Shown: in pieces, positions 41,379 through 56,300 of the stretch
How positions within the stretch are numbered: position 1 is the first letter of the stretch
Layout: every line of letters begins with the position of its first letter
DNA from: Pycnopodia helianthoides
Lineage: Eukaryota; Echinodermata; Asteroidea; Forcipulatida; Asteriidae
Assembly: GCA_032158295.1 (NCBI GenBank)
Contig: CM063263.1
Location: 7,250,501-7,314,500, forward strand
Reading direction: 5' to 3'
Length of the DNA: 64,000 bases
Made by a program: the position numbers and the translations under genes
Notes under the pieces: model-generated
Told to the model about the DNA's origin: nothing
Database searches by the model: none
What the model saw: the letters and a program-made list of their open reading frames with translations, nothing else

Positions 41379-44300
41379 TCAGGTGACTTCTATCGCCTCC
41401 CCGTCTGGGATATCAGCCACGCCCCCGGGTTTAAACTTTCTTCTGTGGTCCTCTGGCCACGTGATCTTGTCCATTGGGACGCGCATGAGTAGTTTGCTCT
41501 CGCTCGTCACGAGGAGAAACAGTCCCGCGGCAATGCAGAATGGAAACGCGATGTCTGGCAGCCCCGCTGGTTTGAGAACAGCCGACAGTGCACCTTTAAC
41601 AACTGCGGCGAATATCGCTGTGAAATAGAGGGGAAATGTGACGTCAGAGTACTTAAATCATCCAAACATAAATTCAATTTTCAACTCTATTTAATGTCAA
41701 CATACCTAAATTTCCATTTAAATCAGAGTAAGCTAGGGGATGTAACAGCAGGAACACTGAGACAAACCAGTGAAATGGAGGCAAGCCCCAGCGGTTAAGC
41801 ATAAATTTGCTCGAGTTGTGGGTGCCATACAGGACAAGCCAGACATCTTTAGTAGAGAGTGACATTGTGGGCTTGCCCCATTTGTTTTCTATTGTCCATT
41901 TTCTTCAATCTGTGTTCAGTTGTTAAAAACATTGTGGGGGTTATCCCTACAAGGTAAAAACCACTCTACCAAAAAATCACCCTACAATGTCTAGCTGTAA
42001 GGAGACACGGACAGACAACTACAAGAGAGAAACAAAACACCGATCGCAAACGTGCATACTTTAAAACATAATGCAACGGACAGGTAGCTGTTTCACCCTG
42101 GTACGGTAACGGCAGAAGCTCTCCGTACAAAAGACGTAGACAGGCCTCTAAAAATAGATTAACGCACGCTTGCTTTAGATTGTTCCCTTGCCGTCAAGCT
42201 CAAAATCATATTCTGACCTCTTTTCGAAATTAGAATGATATCACAGAATTCCAACTCACCCGAAAATAGAGCGACTAAATGTGATTGCCAAGTTAATACG
42301 AAGAAGAATCCACCTACTGACGCGCATGTTAATACCGAGTTGTAACTCCACAGGCCGGCGTAGATGTCTGCATGCGGCGCGGCCATGGATAATCCTGTTT
42401 AAAAAATAGAAGAAAACGAAACACAAAATCACGGTTAAATATATCCCAAACGGGATAGTTTGTTAGAAGCCATACTGAGACTTTTTTTCGCAAAAGGCTT
42501 TTCGATTTGGGGTAATATCGATAATCCAGTTTAGAGAGAAGAGCTTGAAGGTACACATTGCCTTGAATCGGCCGAGTTGGTCTATAAAAAGCGTTTGTAA
42601 ACCGTTTGTTATAAAATGCATATGGTTAGAAAGATGTTTTAAAAGTAGAATACAATGATCCACACAAATATGCCTCGAAATTGCGTGATTTTCCTTTTAC
42701 ATCGTGACTAACACAGCCGGCCATTTTATGGAGTCAAACTTTTGACTCTACAAAATGGCCGACCGTGTTAGTTCGCAAAGTTCAAGGAAAACCACGCAAT
42801 TTCGAGGCATATTTGTGTGGATCATTGTTTTCTCCTTTTAAAACATCTTTCTAACCATATGCATTTTATAACAAACGGTACAAACGCTTTTTATAGACCA
42901 ACTCGACCGATCCAAGGCAACGTGTACCTTTAACCAGTATGGTGGAGTATAGCCTTTCGTTAAGGTCTTCGTAGCTTTAGACAGGTTGGTGGCTGTGAAG
43001 TGACTGGAACCGGAGACCACACGCGCGAGTGGCAAAGCAATGTCAGCCTTTTTCATCTTGGTAGGAATTTCTCATGTTTGTCTTCATCTCTTGATTTTTG
43101 CTACCGTCTCAGGGTAGAAAAATTCCAAACCAATCCCGGGCGATGGGGTCAGCTTACACTGTCATGCATTGTATTTTATCAACTTTTCAGGTCTTTACGT
43201 ATTTGCATAAACACAATGAATAATTAATGTTAAAATCTATGAATAATAATTTTAAAAAAAATACAAAATCAAGTCTGCAAAGGCCTCGTGGCTCCCCCCT
43301 TCCCTTCAATTCCCGACACTTAAAGGAGCATTACAGAATTGGTTGTTGCTAACAAAACAGTTGCTGGCAGTCTAAGCACTTTATGTAATCCACCGGCATA
43401 TACATAAACTAACAAACCTGTAAAAGTTTGAGATCGATTGGCCATCTGGGTCACGAGAAAATAGTGAAAAACCGATTACACATTTGCATGAAATCATGAT
43501 GTAGGTTTTTTTTTTTTTTCTTTTTCTTACCAATTCTGTAATGTTCCTTTAAAGCTCTGTCTAAGCCACAAAGGCCTTGACGAAAGGCTAGGTGGAATAT
43601 TGCCCAGTTGGGGTAGTTTAGAAAACTGTCACGATGTGAGCCATTGATTAGGAAGGTAGAGGGTTCAGATTAGAATAAAAGTATCACCGAGTTAGGATAT
43701 TTTGGGTAAGAGTTACCCTGTGGGTGTGACGGGGGGGGGGGGTTGGTTACCTTACCGGTGAGAGTGCCGAGTATTGACCCGATTACCCCATGTAGGAACA
43801 CGGTAGGGGAGCAGATCAGCATGGCCAGTGCCATCAGGCATCCTGTGGCGAGTTTGTCACATCCGTAACACTGTCCGATACCCACCGGTATTGTGCTCAG
43901 TACCTGCAAACGATACAGAGGAAAAAAACAGAGCCGATGAGAACATCTCTGTTGTTGTCGCACCTCGAGGCCTTGGCATTGCGTTTGCATTGTGAACCAC
44001 AGGTCATTTTTTTTATAGTGTAGTACTATACTGCACCGGCGCAATGGCCGTCACATCATCTTCATCGTCTTCTCCACACAGTTACCTTCAGGCCTACGGG
44101 TCACAGTGCTAGTCGCTTTTGAGGGTCCCTTGGTTTCATTACCAGAAAGATATAATAATAATAACATCACAAAGGGCGCCGTCATTATTATATTAAATTT
44201 GATGTAATCGCGATCGACAGTTTCCCCTTAATGCTGTTAAAAAATTAAAAGCAACATCGATTTTCCTTGATCCATTTTTCGAATAAAAATACCGAATTTA

Positions 44301-47300
44301 TCTGTAAGAACACCTGCCGACTCGAAAACAGATGTCATGTTGTAATTCTACCAGACATACACCCTTTAAGTATTAAAGGATGTTTACATTCGACCAAGAG
44401 ATGGAAGCAGGGGGTGAAATTGCTGTCTTGCACTAAATACAATAGCGATGCACTCCATAGAAAAAAAAAGGCATATCCACTTAAAAAGCTTCTTCTCCGA
44501 TCAAACCTTGAAAATTATAACTGTTAAATTGAGTAGAAGGAAGACGAATTCTGTCCAGGCGCGAAAATTCAAGGAGATTTGATTAGTTCTGCTCGTGTTG
44601 CGATAGCAGATTCGTGTCATTTGTGAAAGGGGTTCACTGCAGAATCAAAACAAAATGGCATAAAAATGCCCTTAAAATAATCCGTGCACAGCTGCTCAAA
44701 GGTAAAGCCAGCTGCTTGCTTTATTTGGGGTTCCTCATTTGTTCCTTTCCGGAATTTGTTATTATATTTTAAATGACAAATCATTAAGTAGATATACCTT
44801 TACTTATTAGCTCATGGGTATTAAAGTAAGGAATTAAATTAAATGAGTAGAATACGAACGTAAACTGCACTACGTTGTGGGTCATTCCGTGCCAACTCAC
44901 CTGATGGGTTGGCAGGCTCCGTCTCAGATTTAGCTAATTAAAAAACAAAAAACAAAAAAAAAATCCCCGATGGGTGCCTTGAACACACACAAAATAGCCA
45001 AATGAAATATAAAAGCAATCGGACATTTCACATAGGCACTGGGTCTCAAAATGACAAAAAGTCATTGCGCATGCCAAAATGTAGGTTTTTAAAGACCCAA
45101 CCCTTGATATGCAAATGAGCTGTGCTACTTTTGACAGTAGATTCTAGTTGATGGGATACCAGATACCCTGTATATTAATTTGTAGCTACATATCTTCTCT
45201 CCATTTGTAGATATAGGCCTCTAAAAATGCTAAAAAACACAAAATAACATTTTGAAGGGGCGGGGCTTAATTTTGGGGGGTCATATCTCAGAAATGCCAA
45301 GGAGTAGGACTCTAAAATTTTGTGTGTTCAAGGCACCCATAGGGGATTGTTTAAAACAAAAATTAGCGAAATCTGAGACGGAGCCTGCCAAACTTTTCTG
45401 AATTTCAGGTGAGATGGCACGGAATGTCCCTTGTAAGAGTTTGGGGAAGTGAAAGAGTTTCCAAAATTTAGTCAACATTATGAGAAGTGGCATGAAGTCA
45501 TAATTACCGCATATGACTGGTTTATTTATTTATTTTGATTAATAATAACTTCGATTCCAGTATTATCATCTTTTAACTTTGATGCCGTGTTTGTGGGAAT
45601 GGTTGTTCCCAATGTATAAGAAACCATTCACTAACTTTTGTTAAATGAAAAAGTTAAGCAATATACCACTTCCTAAAATCTGTCAAAACAGAAACTTTTA
45701 AATAAGTTTATTACTGACGAAAGATAGATAAGCAGTGAGACTAAAAACTTACCACACTAATATTAGTAACAAGTTTTTTTTAAATTTTATTGATTACTTT
45801 TATCATTATTATTATTATTATTTAAAAAAAAAAACTTTTGCTTAAACTTGCCGCACGTGCCCAAATTTAAGCCGTATCCGATTTGGCGGCTACGGCTACA
45901 TCTTCGACTGTTGCTTGGGGGTCTTGCTGTGAGGACGTCCTGTACTCATGATGACGTGGCAATCCAGCCATAGCCGTAGCCGTAGCCGCCTATTTGGACA
46001 CGTCCTTGCTTTCACTTTCAGAAAAAAATCCCAGCTTCTATTCCGGCTCACGTAAATATTAAAAACGGAACTTAGTTTAACTTAGTAATAAACGTAGACC
46101 CTTGACTTCCCAATAACAAATATTGATTCTGTTTCTCTGATAACTTTATTCAAAAATGTAAAATAATAATCATAATATACAATGGTCGTCTCTATCGTCC
46201 GCTCTATCATATTATTTTCCAGTATGCATGACAAACTCAAGGCTACTTTAAATCACGTATGGAATATCATATCTGAAAAGAAAAAAATATTTTATGTTAA
46301 ATCACGCGGAATGTTTTCTTTTGCGTATTTGATCTTCTTTCTTCCCCTTTCTCGTTGACAGAACGAGAAACTCTTTCCACATGAGTTAGTACAATATTTA
46401 AATCGATTTGCGCCATCTCAATACCGTAGTTGTTAGCCGATGTGATTCGGGCATTAATCGATTTGCGCCATCTCAATACCGTAGTTGTTAGCCGATGTGA
46501 TTCGGGCATTAATCGATTTGCGCCATCTCAATACCGTAGTTAGCCGATGTGATTCGGGCATTAATCGATTTGCGCCATCTCAATACCGTAGTTGTTAGCC
46601 GATGTGATTCGGGCATTGCGTTTTGCGGTGGCAGCGTTTTACTGTTGGGTCTACAGTGTGGACCCGGGTTTACATTAGGGACGTTTCACTGACGAATCAC
46701 CCTTTTCTATAATAAAGGATTTGTTGTTATCGAAAAGGGGTTTCGTCCTGAAAGATCACTAATTCTGTATTTAAACCAGGAAAATTCTCCAGAGAAAAAA
46801 ATACCGTCTGAAGTCATGTCAAGGTTATAGATTGCTGCAAGAAAAAAGAAAAAGCACGTAATGTGATCGTGCAAAAAATCTCTGACATGGGCACCCTTTA
46901 CAGGGGCCGTCCAATAAATTAAAAGTTTTCACAGAACGGTTGTATGGTGTGTTTATTGACAAACTGGAGAAAGGAATATCAATCTTTGAGAAAATGATGT
47001 ATAGATGAATTGCACATTGACCACCATGTTTGATGAAGAACAATGGGAACTTGCACGCGCCAGGCTTGACTCTCAGCCAATGATTCAAAGTGCATGTTTT
47101 ATTAACGATGGCGGCCAATGCAAAGAGTCTATCTATTGACCTTTTTTATGACGCGTAGCGCACGTACACACGCCTATCCTGTCCGCCATTTTGGAACTCA
47201 ACATGTCGCGAAGGCCACTCATTTGGGGATCAATTATAGTGCAGCAGCCTCGATACCATGGGTAGCGCGCCGTATCGACACCTCTGGTCGCTATTGATCG

Positions 47301-50300
47301 ATCAAGGCCTTCTGTGAACAAAAAATGGCGCGGCGAAATCACTCACTACTGGGAACGAGGTTGATAGTGAAGGCATAGACTCCCAAAATGGTGGAAATTG
47401 TAAACGCGCATTGTGCATAGGTGCGTCCTGCGTCGCACAGGGAGTCATTATACTAAGACTTTAAAAGCTGATTTTTTGGTTTCGCTCTGATGTGCTCGCC
47501 CCATGTTTTACAAGACACACCTTTCCGTTATTAACAACCCGCCATGAGGGTTTCAGATTTTAGCGAGGCAAACTTTTACTAGACGGGGAAAGTCATAACA
47601 TTCAGTTTTCTGCAAGCAAATAATTCCACCTCGAAATTCATCAAGAAACGAGTGCAGTAATTCATTTTATACCTTACAATCAAATTGTTTAACTCTTTTT
47701 CGAACGCTAAAATTAAAACCAGGGCAAGTCAATTTCTTCGTTATATTATATTATGGAAAGCATCTAAAAAGACGTCCAGATTGAGTTTATTTCAAGTAGG
47801 ACCTACATTAAAATCCACTTTCCTTAATGGACAGCTGTTATTGATTTTTTTTGTTTTTGTGACATGTATACATTTCGTTTGCTTATGGTTTTTGATGGCA
47901 AATACAGCTTGCCATCGCAGAGTCTTGAAGGTCAAACATAATGAAGGCGACTTCAAGACACTAGATATTTAGTTAACAGGAGGAAGAATTTAAGATGCTT
48001 AAAATGCATTGTTAAAGGAACATTACAGAATTGGTAAGAAAAAAACTTGTAAAATATACTTTTTGATCACAGATTTACATAAAACTTACACGGTCTAATG
48101 ATGATAATAGTAAAAAACATCCCTTGAAATGTTTCTGTCTGAAATGCCATATTTGATAAGAAATGAATAAACTAATTTTCCGTTTGGAGTTTATCGCTCA
48201 GTGAGCGTTTTATTCATTTTTTTGAATCTATATGATTTCATGCAAATGTGTAATCGGGTTTTCACTATTTTCTGTGACCCAGATGGCCGATCGATCTCAA
48301 ACTTCTACAGGTTTGTCAGTTTATGTTATGGTGGATTACATAAAGTGCTTACACTGCCAGCAACTGTTTTGTTAGCAAAAAACAATTTGTAATGTTCCTT
48401 CAAGTTCTTTTAAAACGTCTCTTCGAGTAGGTGGGGCAGATATTAGGGGTAATTGTGCCTGTGATAATTCCAGCATGTAATTCGGCTCACAGTCAGTGTG
48501 TGTCATTAGAAAGATAGTTGGCTATAGGGTCATTGCAGATTTGTCCTTTAAAAAAATATATAGGTAGAATGATAAGCAATATTCAAAATGGCTGCCGTTG
48601 CTTGTTATTCTTGGACATTTTTTCGATGGCCCTATAGACCATGTTACATTTGTTTACAGAGTGGTGACCTCGTACATTATAATGCTATTCCTGATGGGCA
48701 AGATGCTACACAGGCTCAATGGGAAAATTTATGTTTAGTGTCATAATTTTCACATAAATTCAAAATTTACAAAAGCAACAGCTGTACAGCTTTTGAGATG
48801 TGCCCCCCCCCTTTCTTCATATCAAAAGTTGAGGAAAATCAGACAGTGCGATCTCCATAAAACATAAGATTTGTTGTATTCTTCCAGCTGTGAGCTGTGT
48901 ACAAATGTGCCCGCCGGAAGTCCAGGCTCTGTGGCTCTTTAGTAAACATGTGATGTCACAGGTCACACGTCTATAGCCAAATAACTTTCTCATGACTGTT
49001 TTGCCAAATTCCATGTTTGCATCATCAAAGGTGCACAGTCCCATTGCCCACCTGTTGTATTTATCATCACGTCATGCCAACTCAAGCATGATTTAGTCTT
49101 CGTCTGGTGAACGAAGAGAGTGGGGTTACTGTTTAGTTAAAACGGTCTTCTCGGTCTGCTCTATAGTTGAAACGGTCTTCTCGACGTTTCGACGAGCTAC
49201 AGCTTTAGTCTTCATCAGAGGACAGAAGAGTGTGGGATATTATTAACCTTTTAATCGTTTCGACTTGTCTACTGTAGTCTTCATCAAGAGACTACAAGAG
49301 TGGGGATACATGTTACTTAAAATGGTCCTCTTGACGTTTCGGCTGTATATATCTTTAGTCTTCATCAGAAGACGGAGCGTGGGGAAGACTTAACCCTTTA
49401 GTCCTGTTGACTTGTCTTACTGTAGTCTTCATCAAGAGACCAACAACAGTAGTGGTGATATACCTTATACTTAAATCGATCCTCATGACGTTTCGACTTG
49501 CCATAGTTTTAGTCTTCATCAGAAGACGGAATAGTGTGAGGGGATATTGTTAACCCTCTGGTAACAAGTTTCGACTTGTCTACTCTAGTCTCCATCAAGA
49601 TACTAACACGACTGTGCGACACGTGTTACTTACAACGGTCTTCTTCACGTTTCGACTAGCTACATAGCTTTAGTCTACATCAGAAGACGGAAGAGCTTGA
49701 TGGGGGATGACGTTAACCATCTAGTCCCTGTACCAGAAACCTTGGAGGGTATGTTGATATCATTATGTGTGTAAACAACTTTAGCCATTTCCATGTTAAT
49801 CACAGCTCATTTCATGTTCAGCATTAATTACGCATAAAGAACATGACTTGCTTCTCAGGGTTTCAGGCGTTACCATGGGACTAATGCTCACCACCGATTT
49901 ATTGCTTCGAGCATCTTGTTTGTGAGTCCTCGTGATGAAAGAAAATTAAAATTGTAATTATATGAAAATGAGCTCGTGTACCAAAAGTCACCTTGGCAGT
50001 ATTCAGTAGCATGTTGTTGATTAAAGATATAATGCCCCCATCATTATGAAGGGAGGACATCTGAAGGAAAGAGAGACGAACTTTGATATTAAGAAATGAT
50101 TGCATTTGAATTGCTCAGTGTGTGAACAATGAAACTGAAAAGCGTGGGACAATTTTAATTCAAAAAAAAAAAAAAAGGTTTTCTGGGCGTGTCGACTACA
50201 TCTACTTCAATCACAAAAAGCGCATGCTATTAAAGGCAGGTAATACTTTTGGTAATTGTCAAAGACTAGTATCCTCACGTGTATCCCAACATATGCATAA

Positions 50301-53300
50301 AATAACAAACCAGTGAAAATATGGGATCATTGGTCATCGAAGTTGCAAGAAAATAATGAAAGGAAAAACACCCTTGTTGCATAAAATTGTGTACTTTCAA
50401 GATGCCTGAGAAAGGCTTCCCATATACACATATTTTAGTGAAAAATTACCCTTTTCTCACATTATACTATCAGCAGCTCTCAGTTGCTCCTTACCAAGTA
50501 CGTTTTTATGGTAATTAAATTTCTTGAGTAATTACCAAAAGAATCTATTGTTTTTAAAAGATGATAATTGAATTCTGTCTGCTACGTTTGTTTTTCTTCT
50601 TCGCCTCCCCACCCCCTAGTTTTTCTCCTAATTTTTGTTTTTTCTTCTTCTTGCTATTTATATCTCATCACAGCCTTTCACCTGCCATGCGCACTCTTTC
50701 CCAGTTCAGTGTTGAGCGTTGGCATCACTCAGTAACGACCAGGAATAATAAATCTGTTTGTTTTCCGACTCGGTCTCCAAACGGAATCCGTAAATCACTC
50801 CCGAATCAGCGCAGCTCACGCACAGATGACACGGTCATTTCAAATTAATACTCGGCCACATTTTCATCTCGGCTTGCATAGTTCAGGAAGCTGGATTGGA
50901 AAGGATCCTCCGAAGAAAGTTAAGTCAATATTTATTAACGGCCTTGCCTTAATGGCGGTCTGTGCGTCCACCTAATCAAAGCGAAATGGGGAATGGCCGG
51001 CACAGAACAAGGGACGGTGCAGAAAACACAGTTTCAGTGGAAACATACGCGAATCCACCAAGTGAGTTGAACTGCACGTTTCAAAACTCTAAATTGGAGT
51101 CTGATCTTTGATTACTTAAAAATATAATAGTCACAGCCAAGTCAAGCGACTTTGGCTAAGGCAGCTGACTGCAACGACAGCGTTGGAGAAGGACGTTCTG
51201 GCTATCGGCCATGTCCATGAAGTGTCCAAGCCATTCATTCGGACATGGACACATAATATATTCTCCTGGGGAAACATGCTTGACCTTTGGAAACACTAAT
51301 AAGGCTACGCCTCACTTAAAGGGCATTGCTTTCAAATCTTTCAAAGTGTTGCTGTTTGGTATTGCTCCTTATCCCTTTTAAGAGTTATTAATGCACTAAA
51401 ACACCTACAGTGTGTTGTAATTAGCGAGTAGTGATTAAAAAACACATAAATTTGCCTCTTGAAATACAACCAGCAGAACGTACGGTCCGCCAATTTTGTG
51501 GTTCTGCAAAATTGTGGCCTATGTTCTGTCTGAAATTGCACAAAAAACACACAATTTCAATGGATATTATGTAAATCATTATTATAGTCTACTTTTAGAA
51601 TAACTTTCCAACGATATTCATTTTCAAAACAAACGCTTTTTACAGCCAATGGAGCCGAAGGCAGTGTGCCCCTTTAAGATTTGTTCAATTTTCGTTTCTA
51701 TAATACATAGCCGCCATACAGACTCCGATAAAAGTGAACGAGCATGATGCTTATGTTTGAAACGAAGAACTCGGGCTGGAATTACTAGGATAGTCAACAC
51801 AGAAATACATGTTACGATGTTTGTTTGACCGTTTGGGGTGTGCACACCTACACGGTCAATATACCTTACCCAGCGGGTCTCAACTAAATATTTATTTTGC
51901 GTTAAGAAAATGAAAAAGACTTTATCATTGAAATCTTATTGATATATGAATGGTTTCAAAGGAACATTACAGAATTGGTAAGAAAATAACTTGTAAAATA
52001 TACTTTTTGATCACAGATTTACGGTCTAATGATGATGATAGTAGAAAACATCCCTTGAAATATTTCTGTCTGAAATGCCATATTTGATAAGAAATGAATA
52101 AACTAATTTTCCGATTGGAGTTTATCGCTCAGTGAGCGTTTTATTCATTTGTTGAACTATATGATTTCATGCAAATGTGTAATATGTTTTTCAATATTTT
52201 CTCGTGACCCAGATGGCCGATCGATCTCAAACCTCTACGCGTTTGTCAGTTTATGTCTATGGTGGATTACATAAAGTGCTTACACCACCAAAAGCCAAAT
52301 TCTGTAATGTTCCTTTAAGGCAATTCAATTTGCAATATCAAAACCAGGGAGATTTGGCGAGGTTATACGAGATTAACAAGTCTGCGTTTGTGGCTTTAAA
52401 TAAAGGAACACCGAATAGCTATAAAATGTCACAAGAGTGGGCTTAGCCTGAAAGATCTGACAATATTTTTTATTTTGTTTTCCCCTAGTATTCTGAGGAA
52501 TTAAATTATTATCAACATATCTGGAAAATATTGACAGTTTAGAAAAACAAAAAAACAACAGCACACACTTAACACCACATTTTGTTTTAAACAATAGCCT
52601 ATACGTGAAACAACAAACCGTGTGAAAGTGTAGGCGCAGTTGGTCGTCTTAATTATGAGTAAATAGTGAACAAAATTACAACGTGTTTATGTTTTCACTG
52701 TCGGACTCACGATATCAAATGAAGCCCATTTTGTGTTAGGCCTACTCATTAAAAAAAAAAAAAAAAAAAAAGTATGATTTTTTTTCTTACAACAATTCAA
52801 GCACAAATAATATTTTAAGGGAGGTTTTCTACCATGGCCATCCTTATACTAGGCCAACGTGTCAATTTGCACTCTGAAAACTATCGGTTCAGAATTGACC
52901 CGGATTACGGGTCCCAGGGGGTCCTGACTCATGTCTGGGTCAGGCTGACCCCAAAATGGGTCTGGTATGACCCAAAAATGGGTCTGGTCCCATGCGACCC
53001 GGAATCCGGGCCAATTGTGACCCAGGAATTTTAGAGAAGTGGACATTTATATTTTCACTCATCCCAATGTTTTGAACATCCTTTAAGGCAGTATTGTGCG
53101 CATTAAAGATTGAGCAGTCATCTTCTTTACACGATTCAAACCAATGAAGTGAAACATGGGCTCGACACAACATAGTCTGCCCCCCTTTATTATAAAATAT
53201 ACAAGTAAAGATAACCTTCGAGAAAGACTCTGCTAGGGTCGAAACGTCAGGCCACTAACTAATTTTTTGCAAGAAAAGATAACCACAGATTAATCTGATT

Positions 53301-56300
53301 CGCATTCGCGTACAGGGACCAAGACCAAATTGTGATTTGAATTGTTCTCGTTTTTGACGCGAGGCTGTACAGCATCCAGATTTAATTAATGATTGAATTT
53401 ATTACGACCTCGATTCCTACAAAAACACGTTTTCGGCATTGTCTACGTCGGTGATGCAATTGGAAGAAGAATGATAAATATTTTTGTGCGAGGACAAAAA
53501 AACATTCATTTCTTGTTGTCAACCACAGACATTGTAAAGAATTGGGGGGAAATTAACAAAGCTTGTCGGCCTTGCTCGACATACCTTGATTCGTCTAACC
53601 TGCATCTAGCCCTTCATTAAAGAACACAATCTTCGTAATCAAAATACGAGGTTTAGCGAGCCACCGTCTTCCGCTGAATCAGTCTGCTAATGTGCGTGGA
53701 AATTGAAAAGATGAGAAAATTTGTGGGTGAAGGGAATTTGTTTTTCTTCTGGCGACGTGATTTATGCTTTCAACGACATTCGCAAATACGTCAGGAGTCT
53801 ATACCGAGCCGAACCAAATCTATTAAATGGCTTGTTTTCCCTTTCATAAAACATTGAGGAAGACGTTTCGTTGGTGATGATAGGTCTCGATACCATTAGC
53901 CACTTGATGATGTGTTTAAACTGTGTGTTTGCACGAAGGTATACATTTGTACATATCGGGGAATCATCTTGAAGACGAGTGCGAATTTCACAGCTGAAGA
54001 CAAGCTAGCAAAATGTTCGAAGCATCAAGCCCCAGTTTCTTTCACCGGAACCAACACTTTCCCCCTCAAAAAAATTGTTTAGACAAAATATTACCCGCAA
54101 ATCTACTCAGTTCTTTAATAATCCCCTTTTTCTGAAACCAGTTCTTATGTGATATTTTACAATCTTCAAGAAGTATTTGTCTTTGTTTGATGACAGCTTG
54201 GTACCCAAAGTGACAGGGTAGGGAGTGACCCTTTCTTGTTTGGAACCCAGCTCATTTCTCCTTACTTCATTTATTTTGTGACTTGACTCCCATTTTGGGT
54301 GCCGATTTCATGCAGGGTTACGTAACAAGCACACCTTGATTTATTTTAAGGTCATGGTGGATATGGGACCGGGTCACAAGGGGGTGGACCAATCTAGGTC
54401 AGCGTAACCCGTTACCGTGACACGAAATGCGTGTCTCTGTAGACCGGGAAAGCTCTTGCGCGTATCAAAAACGAAAAGGAAAAACTCAACCCGAACAAAG
54501 ACTATATCATTTTCTTTGAAATCGAATCTTCTTTAAAAAAAAATGGTTTATACACAATTTAAACAACAGCAATTTGTTATAATAAAAATTTCAATGTTGA
54601 TATCTTGTAAACAAAATTAAAACTTAGGATTAGGATGCATATCACTTTGTTCATACACCATTTGCCAATCACGCTTTAACTTTTTCGACCGTTACATAAG
54701 AACGTCACTCGGGCAAAATTCTTAATTGTTGCTAAGTAACCGTAAACGGAGGTCAAGTTTTATTCTCGGGTTTTCGATGTTGATCTGTTAAATGTATTTT
54801 ACTTTCATGTACTTCATGGCTGTATTTTACTTTCTCAACAACATGATATAATTTGTATCTAGCCTTAAGCTACGTTGAACTACAGCATTTTTTATTTTGA
54901 GGAAACAGAATCGCGCACACGTAAAACCCACGGGATCGACCAAATTGATCCCGGAAGTTCGAATACGTGCGAGACTTGCACAGACTCTACTCAAACTGCC
55001 TCGAATACCATTTACATGAAGTTCAATGTTATACCTACCATGAGCCAGTTGATCGGTTGATCTGTAGCATTGGGCACCATCGGCATCTCCTCTTGAGTGC
55101 CCGGAGGCGCGGGTCGGAAGTACGGATGCGCAGGGCCGGAAGCAGCCACGAAGAGGAACGTGGCCACATTGAAGGGTAGGTTGAAGGCTGGTATGCCCCA
55201 CTGACCAAGGAGATTGCCGAGTGCACTGGAGAGGAACACACTGTGATGCGAAATGGAGTAAAAGTATCAATATGTTTGCACCCGCTGAAACTGTTACTGG
55301 AGGAGCGGCACTGATACTTCAAGATTACAATAAGTCAAACCAAACTGGCCAAAATGGGTTAGTTGACGAAAAAGTAAACCGAAGACTTCTCGTGCCAACT
55401 ATTATATTTTTTTAAAAGGTTGTCTGTTTCGATGATTGAGGGGTGGGGGGGGGCACTACTGTACAAATATTCAGAAGACGATTTTCCAAACTCTATATGC
55501 CAATTTGTAAAACCCAACCTAGGTGACAACTTTGTTTGTATTTGACAGCTTAAATGATGGCAGGGTACCATTTACTCCGAGAAGCAAGAGCTGTGAAATT
55601 ATTTAACTTGGAATATTCCAAAGTTAAAGGAACATTACAGAATTGGTTTTTGCTAACAAAACAGTTGCTGGCAGTGTAAGCACTTTATGTAATCCACCAT
55701 ATACATAAACTGACAAACCTGTAGAAGTTTGAGATCGATCGCCATCTGGGTCACAGAAAATAGTGAAAAACCGATTACACATTTGCATGAAATCATATAG
55801 ATTCAACAAATGAATAAAACTCCAATTGGATAAACTCCAATTGGAAAATTAGTTTATTCATTTCTCATCAAATATGGCATTTCAGACAGAAATATTTCAA
55901 GGGATGTTTTCTACTATCATCATCATTAGACCGTGTAAGTTTTATGTAAATCTGTGATCAAAAAGTATATTATACAAGTTTTTTTCTTACCAATTCTGTA
56001 ATGTTCCTTTAAGTCAGGCTTTAGTTTTTTGTTTGTTTAATAATCAGAACAAAGCATTACTTGAATTCATGCTTTGTCTGACACTATGGTAGCAATGGTG
56101 GAATGTTAACATAATGTTTTAATGGCATGATTAGGGGACCCTATGTCCACTGTGCGCATTCTCTGAACGACGTAAACAATGGGTAATTATGTCTGCTGCC
56201 ACCTAGCTTCCAAAGCGTCTTATCATAAAAAATTACTGCGTGTCTTGAATAATAATAACATTGAGTGTTATTGAGGGGAGTGCAGCCTGAGGGACAGGAA

